64,000 nucleotides of DNA from Pseudomonas frederiksbergensis (GTDB taxonomy: Bacteria > Pseudomonadota > Gammaproteobacteria > Pseudomonadales > Pseudomonadaceae): NCBI RefSeq assembly GCF_017114915.1, contig NZ_JAAUOE010000003.1, positions 62,001 to 126,000 of the forward strand. The letters run 5' to 3'. Made by a program: the position numbers and the translations under genes. Within the stretch, counting starts at the first letter, position 1, and each line of letters opens with the position of its first letter. Of this stretch, positions 45,057 through 54,482 are shown in pieces. The notes under the pieces were generated by a model. That model made no database searches. It was not told the origin of the DNA and saw only the letters and a list, made by a program, of their open reading frames with translations.

Positions 45057-45470
45057 ATGCTGGTGATTTCCAACAACGTGCATCTGCCGGATGCCGAGAT
45101 CGAGTTGACGGCCATTCGTGCCCAAGGCGCCGGTGGGCAGAACGTCAACAAGGTCTCCAGTGCCGTGCACCTGCGCTTCGATATTCCGGCCTCGTCCTTG
45201 CCCGAGTTTTACAAGGAACGGCTACTGGCGTTGCGCGACAGTCGCATCACCAGCGAAGGGGTGTTGATCATCAAGGCCCAGCAATACCGCACGCAGGAGC
45301 AGAACCGTGCCGATGCGCTGGAGCGTCTGACCGAGTTGATTCTCAGCGCCACCAAAGTGGAAAAGAAACGCCGTCCGACCAAGCCGACTCTGGGTTCGAA
45401 AAAGCGTCGGCTCGAATCCAAGACCAAACGCGGCAGCATCAAGGCCGGGCGTGGCAAGGTGGATTTCTAG
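45057..45470 (+). CDS. arfB: Alternative ribosome-rescue factor ArfB (YaeJ)
   Basis: The 137-residue protein has the GGQ motif at 26-28 ([21 protein letters not shown]), which hydrolyses peptidyl-tRNA, and a Lys/Arg-rich C-terminal tail ([30 protein letters not shown]) that enters the empty mRNA channel of stalled ribosomes. The small size and lack of codon-recognition domains separate it from RF1/RF2. It ends overlapping a convergent MFS gene by 4 bases. A class A repeat lies 36 bases before the start. Confidence 0.93.
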   Translation: MLVISNNVHLPDAEIELTAIRAQGAGGQNVNKVSSAVHLRFDIPASSLPEFYKERLLALRDSRITSEGVLIIKAQQYRTQEQNRADALERLTELILSATKVEKKRRPTKPTLGSKKRRLESKTKRGSIKAGRGKVDF

Positions 45471-46666
45471 CGCACTTCACGCTCTTCCCGATACTTAGGT
45501 GCCTGTCGGTACAAATAAACACTCAGCATCAATCCGCTCAAAGCGGCGAGGGCGGCGAACAGGAAGATCGAGGCAAACCCGAATCCAGCCGCTATCGCAC
45601 CCGCCAGCGGTCCGGTAATTCCCAGCGACAAATCGATAAACAGCGAATAGGCCCCAACTGCTGAGCCACGGCTGGAGGCGGGCACCAGGTTGACCGCTTC
45701 CACGCCCAACGCCGGGAACACCAGCGAGAAACCGAAGCCGCTCAGCGCCGCACCGGCCAGTGCCCAATGGGCATCCGGCGCCAGCCACAGCAGCAACAGT
45801 CCGAGGGTTTCCACACAAAGGCAGGCAATTGCCACACGAAAGCCGCCGAGGCGGTTGATCAGGTTGCCGAACAGCAATCGCGCGCCAATGAAACAGGCGC
45901 CGAACAGGCTCAGGCACAACACCGCGTTGGACCAATGCCGGGTGGCGTAATACAGGGTGATGAAGGTCGCGATGGTGCCAAAGCCGATGGAACCCAGTGC
46001 CAGGCCGCAGCCATGAGGAAACACCCGCCCCAGCACATGCATGAACGGCAAACGTTCACCGGCGACAATCGGTGCCGCCGTTTTCGGCCAGGCCAGCGCC
46101 ACGCCCAGCACGGCCAGCAGCACGATGCTCACGCCCATGCTCCACAGCCCCAATTGACTCACCAGCAGTACCCCCAGCGGTGCGCCGACCGCCAACGCGC
46201 CATAACTGGCGATGCCGTTCCAGGAGATGACCTTGGCGGTATTCGCCGCGCCGACCCGGCCGATGCCCCAGCCGATCGAACCTGAGCCCACCAGACTTTC
46301 CGCGCTGCCGAGCACCAGTCGGCCGATCAACAGGCTGATCAGGCTTAACGTCGGCAGGCTTAGGGTCCAGGCCGAAATCAGCATGAACACACCGCTCAAA
46401 CCACAGCCGGCGAGGCCATACATCACCGCCAGCTTGCTGCCCTTGTTATCGATGATGCGCCCGGCGTAAGGGCGGCTGAGCAGGGTGGCCAGGTATTGCA
46501 CGCTGATCACCAGCCCGGCGATCACCGCGCCAAAGCCGAGGTCGCTGTGGACGTAGCCCGGCAATACGGCCAGGGGAATACCGATATTGAGGTAGCCGAT
46601 GAACGTGAACAGGACGATGGAAACGACTTGCAGCGTGACCGCCAAGGGGCGCTGGGTTTCTGACAT
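45467..46666 (-). CDS. MFS transporter (YfcJ/YhhS-like)
   Basis: The 399-residue protein has twelve hydrophobic helices. The MFS loop motif between helices 2 and 3 reads [17 protein letters not shown]. Others include [20 protein letters not shown] and the mid-protein break before [19 protein letters not shown]. The pattern fits the YfcJ/YhhS branch of putative exporters. No regulator or partner is adjacent. The substrate is unknown. Confidence 0.85.
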   Translation of the reverse strand: MSETQRPLAVTLQVVSIVLFTFIGYLNIGIPLAVLPGYVHSDLGFGAVIAGLVISVQYLATLLSRPYAGRIIDNKGSKLAVMYGLAGCGLSGVFMLISAWTLSLPTLSLISLLIGRLVLGSAESLVGSGSIGWGIGRVGAANTAKVISWNGIASYGALAVGAPLGVLLVSQLGLWSMGVSIVLLAVLGVALAWPKTAAPIVAGERLPFMHVLGRVFPHGCGLALGSIGFGTIATFITLYYATRHWSNAVLCLSLFGACFIGARLLFGNLINRLGGFRVAIACLCVETLGLLLLWLAPDAHWALAGAALSGFGFSLVFPALGVEAVNLVPASSRGSAVGAYSLFIDLSLGITGPLAGAIAAGFGFASIFLFAALAALSGLMLSVYLYRQAPKYREEREVR

Positions 46667-46768
46667 GGGTAAAGGTCCACGGGGCAGCAGGATAGATAGG
46701 CTGCTTATGATAGCGGCGCGGCGCTCGTGGGGCGTGAAAAAGTAAAACTATTTGCCAGACGGCGGGGA

Positions 46769-46951
46769 TCAGGATTTTGCGGGGGCGACCAGTTGCGTTG
46801 TGACCAGGGCGGCCAGGGCGTTTTCTTCGCTGCCGAAGCGGGCCAGCAAGGTGGCTTGTTTCTCGGGGGAAAGACGGTTCCAGATGTCGATCATCTTCTC
46901 GGCGGTGCCGATCAGGACGCTGGCCTGGGCTTCAGTGAAATCATCGCTCAT
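46769..46951 (-). CDS. Small hypothetical protein, 60 residues
   Basis: The product (SDDFTEAQASVLIGTAEKMIDIWNRLSPEKQ...) is an acidic, helical, soluble protein with no recognised domain. Its codon use is like that of neighbouring genes and it has a plausible start. It is downstream of the 43-residue gene on the same strand, with a perfect hairpin between them (46976-47005). Confidence 0.65.
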   Translation of the reverse strand: MSDDFTEAQASVLIGTAEKMIDIWNRLSPEKQATLLARFGSEENALAALVTTQLVAPAKS

Positions 46952-46975
46952 GGTGCGGGCTCGCGGTTCAGGCAG

Positions 46976-47005
46976 TGTGGAAAGCGCATGTTAGCGCTTT
47001 CCACA
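46976..47005. other. Perfect 12-base stem-loop between two tiny genes
   Basis: TGTGGAAAGCGC-atgtta-GCGCTTTCCACA. No U-tract follows on either strand, so it is not a normal terminator. It lies 24 bases upstream of the 60-residue gene's start, between the two tiny genes. Confidence 0.6.
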
Positions 47006-47026
47006 CGGTCTGGCATTGCAGGTGTA

Positions 47027-47158
47027 TCAGTCTTCTCTGTCGGCCTGACGGCGTTCAGGTGCTTCTTTCGACTCGGGCTGTTGGGCACCGGCTTGTTGCG
47101 TGGTTGTCTGCTCAGTTTCGTGCAGGCTTGGGAAGGGGAGATTAGGGATCTCGTGCAT
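47027..47158 (-). CDS. Small hypothetical protein, 43 residues
   Basis: ATG at 47158, preceded by GAGGAGCG, encodes HEIPNLPFPSLHETEQTTTQQ and then a polar Glu/Arg/Gln tail. It has a strong ribosome site, but its composition suggests a disordered peptide. I do not recognise a family. It is too short for standard gene finding and could be missed. Confidence 0.5.
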   Translation of the reverse strand: MHEIPNLPFPSLHETEQTTTQQAGAQQPESKEAPERRQADRED

Positions 47159-47327
47159 GTTCGCGCTCCTCGCTAAGTCTGTTGATAGATCTGGTAGATC
47201 CGCGCTTTTAAAAAAGCCTGGGCAGGATACAGCAGGAGAAATGACAAATAGACTTTTATATCCATATGTTGCGACGGATGGGATTGTCTAGACAGGTCGG
47301 TAAGTGGGGGGGGAGACGATGATTGAT

Positions 47328-47434
47328 GATCGTTCCCACGCTCTGCGTGGGAATGCAACCCGGGACGCTCCGCGTCCCAACAGCGGACGCAGAGCGTCCA
47401 ATGAGGCATTCCCACGCGGAGCGTGGGAACGATC
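47328..47434. repeat. Long palindromic repeat, class B copy 3
   Basis: GATCGTTCCCACGC... to ...GCGTGGGAACGATC, 107 bases, 22 bases after the phhC stop on the minus strand. Inner arms include GGACGCTCCGCGTCC and GGACGCAGAGCGTCC. Confidence 0.92.
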
Positions 47435-47455
47435 AGTTTGCAGGTGTTTGAGGGG

Positions 47456-48649
47456 TTACTTGCAGACGTCGGCGATGGCTTCTGCCAGCAGATTCAGCCG
47501 CGTCGCATCGATCCCCGCGACGTTTGCCCGGCCAGAGCTGACCATGTACACGCTGTGATGCTCGCGCAGCTGTTTGACCTGCTCCGGCGACAAACCGGTG
47601 TAGGAAAACATCCCGCGTTGCACGCCAATGTGCGCAAACCGCTCGCGCAAGCCATGGGGTTCAAGCGCTTCGACCAGACCGCTGCGCAATTGGGCGATGC
47701 GCAAACGCATGGTTTCCACTTCGTCGGCCCAGCGGCTTTTCAGCTCTGGATCGCCAAGAATGGTCGCGACCACGGCGGCGCCATGATCCGGTGGTGTCGA
47801 CCACAGGTTACGGGCGATGTTGGCCAGTTGACTGCGGATATCCACCAGCTTGTCGGCGGTTTTTGCGCAGACAATCAGCGCGCCGGTGCGGTCGCGGTAC
47901 AGCCCGAAGTTCTTCGAGCAGGAGCTGGTGATCAGCACTTCCGGCAACTCGGCCGCGAACAGCCGGGTCGACCAGGCATCCTGCTCCAGGCCGTCGCCAA
48001 AGCCCTGATAGGCGAAGTCGATCAGAGGCAGCAAATCACGACTGCGCACCACGTCCAGCACCCGACGCCAATCGTCATGGGACAGGTCGAAACCGGTCGG
48101 GTTGTGGCAGCAGGCGTGCAGCAGTACCACATCGCCCTTGGGTGCTTGATTGAGCACCGCCAGCATCGCTGCCACATCGAGACGGTTATCGCTACCCACA
48201 TACGGGTAGTGACTGACCTTGACCCCGGCCGTCGCGAAAATGGTTTCGTGGATCGGCCAGGTCGGATTGCTCAGCCACACGCCACGGCCCGGCAGGCACT
48301 GGGCAATGAAGTCGGCGCTCAAGCGCAGCGCGCCGGTGCCGCCCGGTGTTTGCGTGGCGCCGGCCCGTTGCTCGATGATCAGCGCCGAATCGGTACCCAG
48401 CACCAACTCGTTGATGACTTTGCCGAACGCCGCATCGCCGTGACCGCCGATGTAGGTCTTGGTGGCCTGGCGATCCACCAGGCGCTGCTCGGCAAGCTTC
48501 ACCGCTTCAAGGATTGGCGTCAGGCCCTGGGAGTCTTTATAGACCCCCACGCCCAAGTCGAATTTGCGCGGGTTGGGGTCCTGCGCATAGGCCTCCATCA
48601 GGCCGAGAATCGGATCGCCGGGTACTCGGCCGATGGCGTCGAAATGCAT
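47456..48649 (-). CDS. phhC: Aromatic amino acid aminotransferase PhhC (TyrB family)
   Basis: The 397-residue PLP-dependent enzyme of the aspartate/aromatic aminotransferase class has substrate-site features [19 protein letters not shown] and [15 protein letters not shown] (lysine forming the PLP aldimine). It converts tyrosine or phenylalanine to the keto acid at the end of phenylalanine catabolism. Its start overlaps the phhB stop (TAATG), so the two are coupled. Confidence 0.93.
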   Translation of the reverse strand: MHFDAIGRVPGDPILGLMEAYAQDPNPRKFDLGVGVYKDSQGLTPILEAVKLAEQRLVDRQATKTYIGGHGDAAFGKVINELVLGTDSALIIEQRAGATQTPGGTGALRLSADFIAQCLPGRGVWLSNPTWPIHETIFATAGVKVSHYPYVGSDNRLDVAAMLAVLNQAPKGDVVLLHACCHNPTGFDLSHDDWRRVLDVVRSRDLLPLIDFAYQGFGDGLEQDAWSTRLFAAELPEVLITSSCSKNFGLYRDRTGALIVCAKTADKLVDIRSQLANIARNLWSTPPDHGAAVVATILGDPELKSRWADEVETMRLRIAQLRSGLVEALEPHGLRERFAHIGVQRGMFSYTGLSPEQVKQLREHHSVYMVSSGRANVAGIDATRLNLLAEAIADVCK

Positions 48650-49005
48650 TATTTGCGGCCCTCGGCATCTTTGGCCACTTCGTCAGTGCGCGCGGCCATG
48701 ATGAAGTCGTTGCGATGCAGGCCCTTGATGGAGTGGCTCCACCAGGTCACGGTGACTTTGCCCCACTCGGTCAGCAGGCCCGGGTGGTGACCTTCGGCCT
48801 CGGAGATTTCACCGACGGCGTTGGTGAACGCCAGTGCGTGCTTGAAGTTCTTGAACAGGAAAACTTTTTCCAGTTGCATCACGCCGTCGCGGACTTCGAT
48901 GTTCCAGTCCGGGATCTGCTTGATCAGGATCGGCAATTCTTCGTCGCTGACCTGAGGGGCGTCGGCGCGGCAGGCTTCGCAATGGGCTTGGTTCAATGTG
49001 GACAT
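48649..49005 (-). CDS. phhB: Pterin-4a-carbinolamine dehydratase PhhB
   Basis: The 118-residue protein begins [18 protein letters not shown]. The active-site cluster is [27 protein letters not shown]. It regenerates the pterin cofactor after each PhhA turnover. It lies between phhA and phhC in the phh operon. Confidence 0.95.
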   Translation of the reverse strand: MSTLNQAHCEACRADAPQVSDEELPILIKQIPDWNIEVRDGVMQLEKVFLFKNFKHALAFTNAVGEISEAEGHHPGLLTEWGKVTVTWWSHSIKGLHRNDFIMAARTDEVAKDAEGRK

Positions 49006-49110
49006 GATGTGTTCCTGAAATCGAGTGTTTTGAAAAACGGTCGTCAGTGGGGCCACGCTAAAGCAAAGCGGCGATCCGTAACAGACTCACTTGATGCCAA
49101 AAGGCGCGGG

Positions 49111-49896
49111 TCACGCAGCTTTTGGCGGAAATTTCGGTGCGTGCAACCCAAGCTGCATGGCTTGCTTGACCATGCCCATGATGTCTTCGTGGGCCAGATC
49201 GAACAGGCGCTTGAGGTTTGGCAAGACAAAGTACAGCGGTTGCAGAATGTCGATGCGGTACGGCGTGCGCATGCATTCCAGCGGGTCGAAGGCCTGATGC
49301 TCAGGCTCGTTCGACAGGCAGTAAACGGTTTCTTTCGGCGAGGACAGAATGCCGCCGCCATAGATGCGCAGGCCTTGCGGCGTGTCGACCAGGCCGAATT
49401 CGATGGTCATCCAGTACAGGCGCGCCAGGAACACGCGCTCTTCCTTGGAAGCCTGTAGGCCGAGTTTGCCGTAGGTGTGGGTGAATTCGGCGAACCAGGG
49501 GTTGGTCAGCAGCGGACAGTGGCCAAAGATCTCATGGAAAATATCCGGCTCTTGCAGGTAATCCAACTCTTCGCGGGTACGAATAAAGGTCGCCACTGGA
49601 AATTGCTTGCTCGCCAGCAATTCGAAAAAGGTCTGGAAGGGAATCAGTGCGGGCACTCGGGCAACTTGCCAGCCGGTCGTTTCACCGAGGACTTTGTTGA
49701 TTTCACCGAGTTGCGGGATGCGGTCGTGGGGCAGACCGAGTTTTTCGATACCGTCCAGGTATTCCTGGCACGCACGCCCCTCGACCACTTTCAGTTGGCG
49801 AGTGATCAGCGTGTTCCACACCGCGTGTTCTTCGGCGGGGTAGTCGATAAAACCTTGCGCATCGGGCTCACGAGCCACGTATTGCGTCTGCTTCAT
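49111..49896 (-). CDS. phhA: Phenylalanine-4-hydroxylase PhhA
   Basis: The 261-residue pterin-dependent monooxygenase converts phenylalanine to tyrosine. The iron ligands are His121, His126 and Glu166 (DIFHEIFGHCPLL and YWMTIEFGLV), the known facial triad positions of bacterial PheH. The catalytic domain is complete, with no regulatory N-terminal domain, as expected in bacteria. It is first in phhABC, divergent from phhR. Confidence 0.97.
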   Translation of the reverse strand: MKQTQYVAREPDAQGFIDYPAEEHAVWNTLITRQLKVVEGRACQEYLDGIEKLGLPHDRIPQLGEINKVLGETTGWQVARVPALIPFQTFFELLASKQFPVATFIRTREELDYLQEPDIFHEIFGHCPLLTNPWFAEFTHTYGKLGLQASKEERVFLARLYWMTIEFGLVDTPQGLRIYGGGILSSPKETVYCLSNEPEHQAFDPLECMRTPYRIDILQPLYFVLPNLKRLFDLAHEDIMGMVKQAMQLGLHAPKFPPKAA

Positions 49897-50018
49897 GCTG
49901 CTCTCCTGCTAGGGGATACATTCTTGTTGTGTGTACAGCTATGGACCTAGAAATACCCCAAGGAGTGCGGTGTTGCAGCAGGTGATTCGTGCCATGCGCA
50001 GGAAAAATCCATGCTTTT

Positions 50019-50036
50019 CGTAAAGTATTCGTTACG
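50019..50036. promoter_or_regulatory. Candidate PhhR/TyrR box
   Basis: CGTAAA-GTATTC-GTTACG matches the TyrR/PhhR box TGTAAA-N6-TTTACA at 9 of 12 positions. It lies 122 bases upstream of phhA and 142 upstream of phhR in the divergent region. Confidence 0.5.
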
Positions 50037-50177
50037 GATTGGCGTCCATCGCGCAAGTATTGATATTTGCGGGTTTGAAATGGCTCACAGGTGTCACATA
50101 ATCTTGACGACTATCTTGAGGCCCGAGCCGAAAATTTCTTGCTCCGGGCCTCGTTTACCGCTGTTACGGGCCTTTAT

Positions 50178-51737
50178 ATGCGTATCAAAGTCCACTGCCA
50201 GAACCGCATCGGTATCCTGCGCGACATTCTCAACCTGCTGGTCGAGTACGGGATCAACGTCGCCCGCGGTGAGGTGGGCGGTGAGCACGGCAATGCGATC
50301 TATCTGCACTGCCCGAACCTGATCAACATCCAGTTCCAGGCATTGCGGCCGAAGTTCGAGGCGATTGGCGGGGTCTTCGGCGTCAAGCGGGTAGGGCTGA
50401 TGCCCAGCGAGCGTCGGCACATGGAGCTCAATGCCTTGCTCGGTGCCCTGGAGTTTCCCGTGCTGTCGATCGACATGGGCGGCTCCATCGTTGCGGCCAA
50501 CCGTGCGGCGGCGCAGTTGCTCGGGGTGCGGGTGGATGAGGTGCCGGGGATCCCGCTGTCGCGGTACGCCGAGGACTTCGACTTGCCGGAACTGGTGCGC
50601 GCCAACAAGTCGCGGATCAACGGCTTGCGGGTCAAGGTCAAGGGTGACGTGTTTCTCGCCGACATCGCGCCGCTGCAATCGGAGCATGATGAAAGCGAAG
50701 CCATGGCCGGCGCCGTGTTGACGCTGCACCGGGCGGACCGGGTAGGCGAGCGCATCTATAACGTGCGCAAGCAGGAGTTGCGCGGCTTCGACAGCATTTT
50801 CCAGAGCTCGAAAGTGATGGCGGCGGTGGTTCGCGAAGCGCGGCGCATGGCACCGCTGGATGCGCCGCTATTGATAGAAGGCGAAACCGGCACCGGCAAA
50901 GAGTTGTTGGCGCGGGCCTGTCACCTGGCGAGCCCGCGTGGGCAATCACCGCTGATGGCCCTCAACTGCGCCGGTCTGCCGGAGTCCATGGCCGAGACCG
51001 AATTGTTCGGCTACGGCCCCGGCGCCTTCGAAGGGGCGCGGGCCGAAGGCAAGCTCGGGCTGTTGGAACTGACGGCGGGCGGTACGTTGTTTCTTGATGG
51101 CGTCGGCGAAATGAGCCCGCGCTTGCAGGTGAAATTGCTGCGCTTTCTGCAGGACGGTTGCTTCCGTCGCGTAGGCAGCGATGAAGAGGTCTATCTGGAT
51201 GTGCGGGTGATCTGCGCGACTCAGGTGGACTTGTCCGAGCTGTGCGCGCGTGGTGAGTTTCGCCAGGATTTGTACCACCGTTTGAACGTGCTCTCGCTGC
51301 ATATCCCGCCGCTGCGCGAGTGCCTCGACGGGTTGGCGCCACTGGTGGAGCACTTCCTCGATCAGGCCAGTCGACAGATCGGTTGCCCGTTGCCGAAACT
51401 GGCGCCGGCAGCGATGGAGCGGCTCAGTCACTATCACTGGCCGGGTAACGTGCGGCAGCTGGAGAATGTGCTGTTTCAGGCGGTTTCCCTGTGCGATGGC
51501 GGCACCGTCAAGGCCGAGCACATTCGTCTGCCGGACTACGGCGTACGTCAGCCGCTTGGCGATTTCTCTCTTGAGGGCAGCCTGGACGAGATTGTCGGGC
51601 GTTTCGAGAAAGCGGTGCTGGAGCGCTTGTATTCCGAGCATCCGAGCAGTCGGCAACTGGGCAAGCGGTTGGGGGTTTCCCATACCACCATTGCCAATAA
51701 GTTGCGCGAGTATGAGGTCGGCAAAGAGCTCGGCTAA
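50178..51737 (+). CDS. phhR: PhhR, TyrR-type regulator of aromatic amino acid catabolism
   Basis: The start at 50178 gives 519 residues. An ACT-like domain (about 1-75; RIKVHCQNRIGILRDILNLLVEYG) is followed by a PAS domain (about 80-190), an AAA+ domain (Walker A GETGTGKE, Walker B GGTLFLDGVGEM) and a C-terminal helix-turn-helix (SSRQLGKRLGVSHTTIANKLREYEV). The sigma-54 contact loop reads GAFEGA instead of GAFTGA, so activation of sigma-54 promoters is unlikely. PhhR responds to Phe and Tyr and activates phhABC and aromatic catabolism. Divergent from phhA. Confidence 0.94.
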   Translation: MRIKVHCQNRIGILRDILNLLVEYGINVARGEVGGEHGNAIYLHCPNLINIQFQALRPKFEAIGGVFGVKRVGLMPSERRHMELNALLGALEFPVLSIDMGGSIVAANRAAAQLLGVRVDEVPGIPLSRYAEDFDLPELVRANKSRINGLRVKVKGDVFLADIAPLQSEHDESEAMAGAVLTLHRADRVGERIYNVRKQELRGFDSIFQSSKVMAAVVREARRMAPLDAPLLIEGETGTGKELLARACHLASPRGQSPLMALNCAGLPESMAETELFGYGPGAFEGARAEGKLGLLELTAGGTLFLDGVGEMSPRLQVKLLRFLQDGCFRRVGSDEEVYLDVRVICATQVDLSELCARGEFRQDLYHRLNVLSLHIPPLRECLDGLAPLVEHFLDQASRQIGCPLPKLAPAAMERLSHYHWPGNVRQLENVLFQAVSLCDGGTVKAEHIRLPDYGVRQPLGDFSLEGSLDEIVGRFEKAVLERLYSEHPSSRQLGKRLGVSHTTIANKLREYEVGKELG

Positions 51738-51744
51738 GCAGCTT

Positions 51745-51851
51745 GATCGTTCCCACGCTGCGCGTGGGAATGCCTCAATGGACGCTCCGCGTCCGCTCTT
51801 GGGACGCAGAGCGTCCCGGGCTGCATTCCCACGCAGAGCGTGGGAACGATC
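51745..51851. repeat. Long palindromic repeat, class B copy 4
   Basis: GATCGTTCCCACGC... to ...GCGTGGGAACGATC, 107 bases, beginning 8 bases after the phhR stop. A degenerate REP remnant with hairpin GGGAGC-AG-GCTCCC (51910-51923) follows in the same gap. Confidence 0.92.
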
Positions 51852-52072
51852 AACCGAATTATTGCAGGCAGATCGCGCAGGTTGGTTTGCGGCCGCTTCG
51901 CGCCCGAGCGGGAGCAGGCTCCCTCGCCACAGGGGAACGATCAGCATCCAGGCTGATCCTTGCCTCTTGGCGGCATAACACCGCCGGTTTTTCGTCTTCG
52001 ATACATTCCCCCAATCCCCTCCGAATCCCCCAAGTCCTTTGTTTGCCGGGCCCCGCGCTGCCAGAAAAAAGT

Positions 52073-52088
52073 TGGTCTGCAAATTGCT
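52073..52088 (+). promoter_or_regulatory. Sigma-54 promoter for the flgFGHIJKL operon
   Basis: TGG at 52073-52075 and TTGCT at 52084-52088, with 12 bases from the GG to the GC dinucleotides, match the spacing of the sigma-54 -24/-12 elements; the -12 half is perfect and the -24 half is partial. It is 57 bases upstream of the flgF start. In Pseudomonas this operon is RpoN- and FleR-dependent. Confidence 0.75.
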
Positions 52089-52144
52089 TATGGCTCAGCA
52101 GTACAGCGGTGGGCGGCAAACGTCCGGCATGCAGAGGAAAGAGT

Positions 52145-52885
52145 GTGGACAAGTACCTTTATGTGGCAATGACCGGCGCCAGCCAGAATGCACTGGCGCA
52201 GAAGGCTCATGCCAACAACCTGGCGAACATCTCTACCAACGGTTTTCAAAAGGACCTGGAGCAGGCCCGTTCGATGCCTGTGTTTGGTGACAGCTTTCCG
52301 GCGCGCGCATTTGCCATGAGCGAACGTCCGGCCACCGACTTCTCCGCAGGCTCGCTGGTGGAAACCGGTCGCGACCTCGATGTCGCGGTGCAAGGCAACG
52401 GCTGGATCGCCGTGCAGAACCCCGATGGCGGTGAGAGCTACGTGCGCACCGGCAGCCTGAACGTTGACGCCCTGGGCGTGCTGCGCGCCGGCAACGGTAT
52501 GCCGGTGATGGGCAATGGCGGACCGATTGCGGTGCCGCCCGAGCAGCAGATCGAAATCGGCGAAGACGGCACCATCAGCATCCGTGCGATGGGCGAAGGC
52601 CCGCGGGTGATGGCTGAAGTCGACCGCATCAAACTGGTCAACCCGGACTTCAGGAACATGACCAAAGGCCTGGACGGTTCGATCCACACCAAGGACGGCA
52701 AGCCGGCGCAAGCCGATGCCAACGTCAAGCTGGTGTCCGGCTTCCTGGAGTCGAGCAACGTCAATGCCGTGGAAGAAATGACTTCGGTGCTGGCGCTGGC
52801 CAAGCAGTTCGAGCTGCACGTCAAGATGATGAACACCGCCAAAGACGATGACCAGGCCATGGCTCGGGTCTTGCAGATCAGCTAA
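52145..52885 (+). CDS. flgF: Flagellar proximal rod protein FlgF
   Basis: A GTG start at 52145 gives 246 residues (DKYLYVAMTGASQNALAQKAHANNLANISTNGFQ), the flagellar rod N-terminal motif, and ends with the conserved C-terminal coiled motif (NAVEEMTSVLALAKQFELHVKMMNTAKDDD). FlgF is a proximal rod protein. It begins the operon flgFGHIJKL; the upstream genes flgB to flgE are not adjacent, as phhR is next door. Confidence 0.95.
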   Translation: MDKYLYVAMTGASQNALAQKAHANNLANISTNGFQKDLEQARSMPVFGDSFPARAFAMSERPATDFSAGSLVETGRDLDVAVQGNGWIAVQNPDGGESYVRTGSLNVDALGVLRAGNGMPVMGNGGPIAVPPEQQIEIGEDGTISIRAMGEGPRVMAEVDRIKLVNPDFRNMTKGLDGSIHTKDGKPAQADANVKLVSGFLESSNVNAVEEMTSVLALAKQFELHVKMMNTAKDDDQAMARVLQIS

Positions 52886-52930
52886 TTATCAGAACGTCGC
52901 GCCGTAAAACAGGCGCACGAGGAGAATCGA

Positions 52931-53716
52931 ATGCTTCCGGCTCTATGGGTTGCCAAAACAGGTCTGTCCGCCCAGGACACCAACCTCACCACCATTTCCA
53001 ACAACCTGGCGAACGTATCGACCACGGGTTTCAAACGTGACCGCGCCGAGTTCCAGGACTTGCTGTATCAGATCAAACGCCAGCCAGGCGCCCAGTCGAC
53101 CCAGGACAGCGAACTGCCGTCGGGTCTGCAAGTGGGTACCGGTGTGCGCATCGTCGGCACTCAGAAAAACTTCACCGCCGGCAGCCTGCAAACCACCGAG
53201 CAGCCACTGGACATGGCCATCGACGGTCGCGGTTTCTTTCAGATCCTGCAGCCCGATGGCACCACGTCCTACACCCGTGACGGTACCTTCCACCTGGACT
53301 CCAACGGCCAGATCGTCAACGCCAGCGGCTTCGCCCTGGAGCCGGCCATTGTCATTCCGAACAACGCCCAGACCTTCACCGTCGGCCGTGACGGCACCGT
53401 GTCCATCACCGTTGCCGGCAACCCGGCCGCTCAGGTGATCGGCAACCTGCAAACCGCCGACTTCATCAACCCGGCCGGTCTGCAAGCGGTGGGTAACAAC
53501 CTGTTCCTGGAAACCGCTGCCAGTGGCGCGCCGCAAGTCGGCACTCCGGGCCTGGCCGGTTTCGGCACCACGCTGCAGAACACCCTGGAAACGTCCAACG
53601 TCAGCACCGTTGAAGAGATGGTCAATATGATCACCACTCAGCGCGCCTACGAGATGAACTCCAAAGTGATCTCCACCGCCGACCAGATGCTCTCGTTCGT
53701 AACGCAGAATCTGTAA
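52931..53716 (+). CDS. flgG: Flagellar distal rod protein FlgG
   Basis: The 261 residues have the rod N-terminal motif (LPALWVAKTGLSAQDTNLTTISNNLANVSTTGFKRDRAEFQDLLYQ) and the C-terminal motif (ETSNVSTVEEMVNMITTQRAYEMNSKVISTADQML). FlgG builds the distal rod. Standard length and order, 45 bases after flgF. Confidence 0.97.
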   Translation: MLPALWVAKTGLSAQDTNLTTISNNLANVSTTGFKRDRAEFQDLLYQIKRQPGAQSTQDSELPSGLQVGTGVRIVGTQKNFTAGSLQTTEQPLDMAIDGRGFFQILQPDGTTSYTRDGTFHLDSNGQIVNASGFALEPAIVIPNNAQTFTVGRDGTVSITVAGNPAAQVIGNLQTADFINPAGLQAVGNNLFLETAASGAPQVGTPGLAGFGTTLQNTLETSNVSTVEEMVNMITTQRAYEMNSKVISTADQMLSFVTQNL

Positions 53717-53768
53717 TCAAGTCTATGAGGCGGCCATGAGGTCGCCTGCAACACCGTGAGGTAGGGGC

Positions 53769-54464
53769 ATGAATCGCTTTGTATCTGTTCTGGCACTGAG
53801 TGGGGCCGTTGTGCTCGCGGGCTGCGTCGCCCCGCCGCCCAAGCCCAATGACCCTTACTACGCCCCGGTGTTGCCGCGCACGCCGCTACCGGCTGCCGCC
53901 AATAACGGCTCGATCTACCAGGCCGGTTTCGAACAAAACCTGTACAGCGACCGCAAGGCGTTCCGGGTCGGAGACATCATCACCATCACCCTGAACGAGC
54001 GCACCCAGGCGAGCAAGAACGCCAACTCGCAGATCGACAAGAACAGCAAGACCGACATCGGCCTGAGCTCATTTTTCGGGGGCGGCCTGAGCACCAGTGA
54101 TCCAGTGGGCAGCGGTAGCTTGAGTCTGGATGTCGGTTATGAAGGTGACCGCGCCACCAAGGGCGACAGCAAGTCCGGCCAGAGCAACAGCCTGACCGGT
54201 TCGATCACCGTGACCGTTGCTGACGTGTTGCCCAACGGCATCATCGCCGTGCGTGGCGAGAAGTGGCTGACCCTCAATACTGGTGACGAGCTGGTGCGGA
54301 TTGCCGGCCTCGTTCGTGCCGATGACATCGCCACCGACAACACCGTGTCGTCGACCCGCGTCGCCGATGCACGCATCACCTATTCGGGCACCGGTGCGTT
54401 TGCCGATGCGAGTCAGCCAGGCTGGTTCGACCGTTTCTTCCTCAGCCCGCTGTTCCCTTTCTAG
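53769..54464 (+). CDS. flgH: Flagellar L-ring lipoprotein FlgH
   Basis: The 231-residue lipoprotein has a lipobox LAGC with the modified cysteine at about residue 19. It has the L-ring domain features ([50 protein letters not shown]). It forms the outer-membrane ring around the rod. Confidence 0.96.
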   Translation: MNRFVSVLALSGAVVLAGCVAPPPKPNDPYYAPVLPRTPLPAAANNGSIYQAGFEQNLYSDRKAFRVGDIITITLNERTQASKNANSQIDKNSKTDIGLSSFFGGGLSTSDPVGSGSLSLDVGYEGDRATKGDSKSGQSNSLTGSITVTVADVLPNGIIAVRGEKWLTLNTGDELVRIAGLVRADDIATDNTVSSTRVADARITYSGTGAFADASQPGWFDRFFLSPLFPF

Positions 54465-54482
54465 GTGGCTTTTCTGGTGAGC

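Noticed and set aside
49960..50000. Possible sigma-54 promoter for phhA (TGGCACGA on the minus strand)
   Set aside because: The -24-like half is good, but the nearest GC is 14 bases from the GG rather than 12, and PhhR lacks the GAFTGA motif.
51738..52144. Extending FlgF upstream to 51743
   Set aside because: The extension translates a class B repeat and promoter; the GTG at 52145 gives the standard FlgF start.
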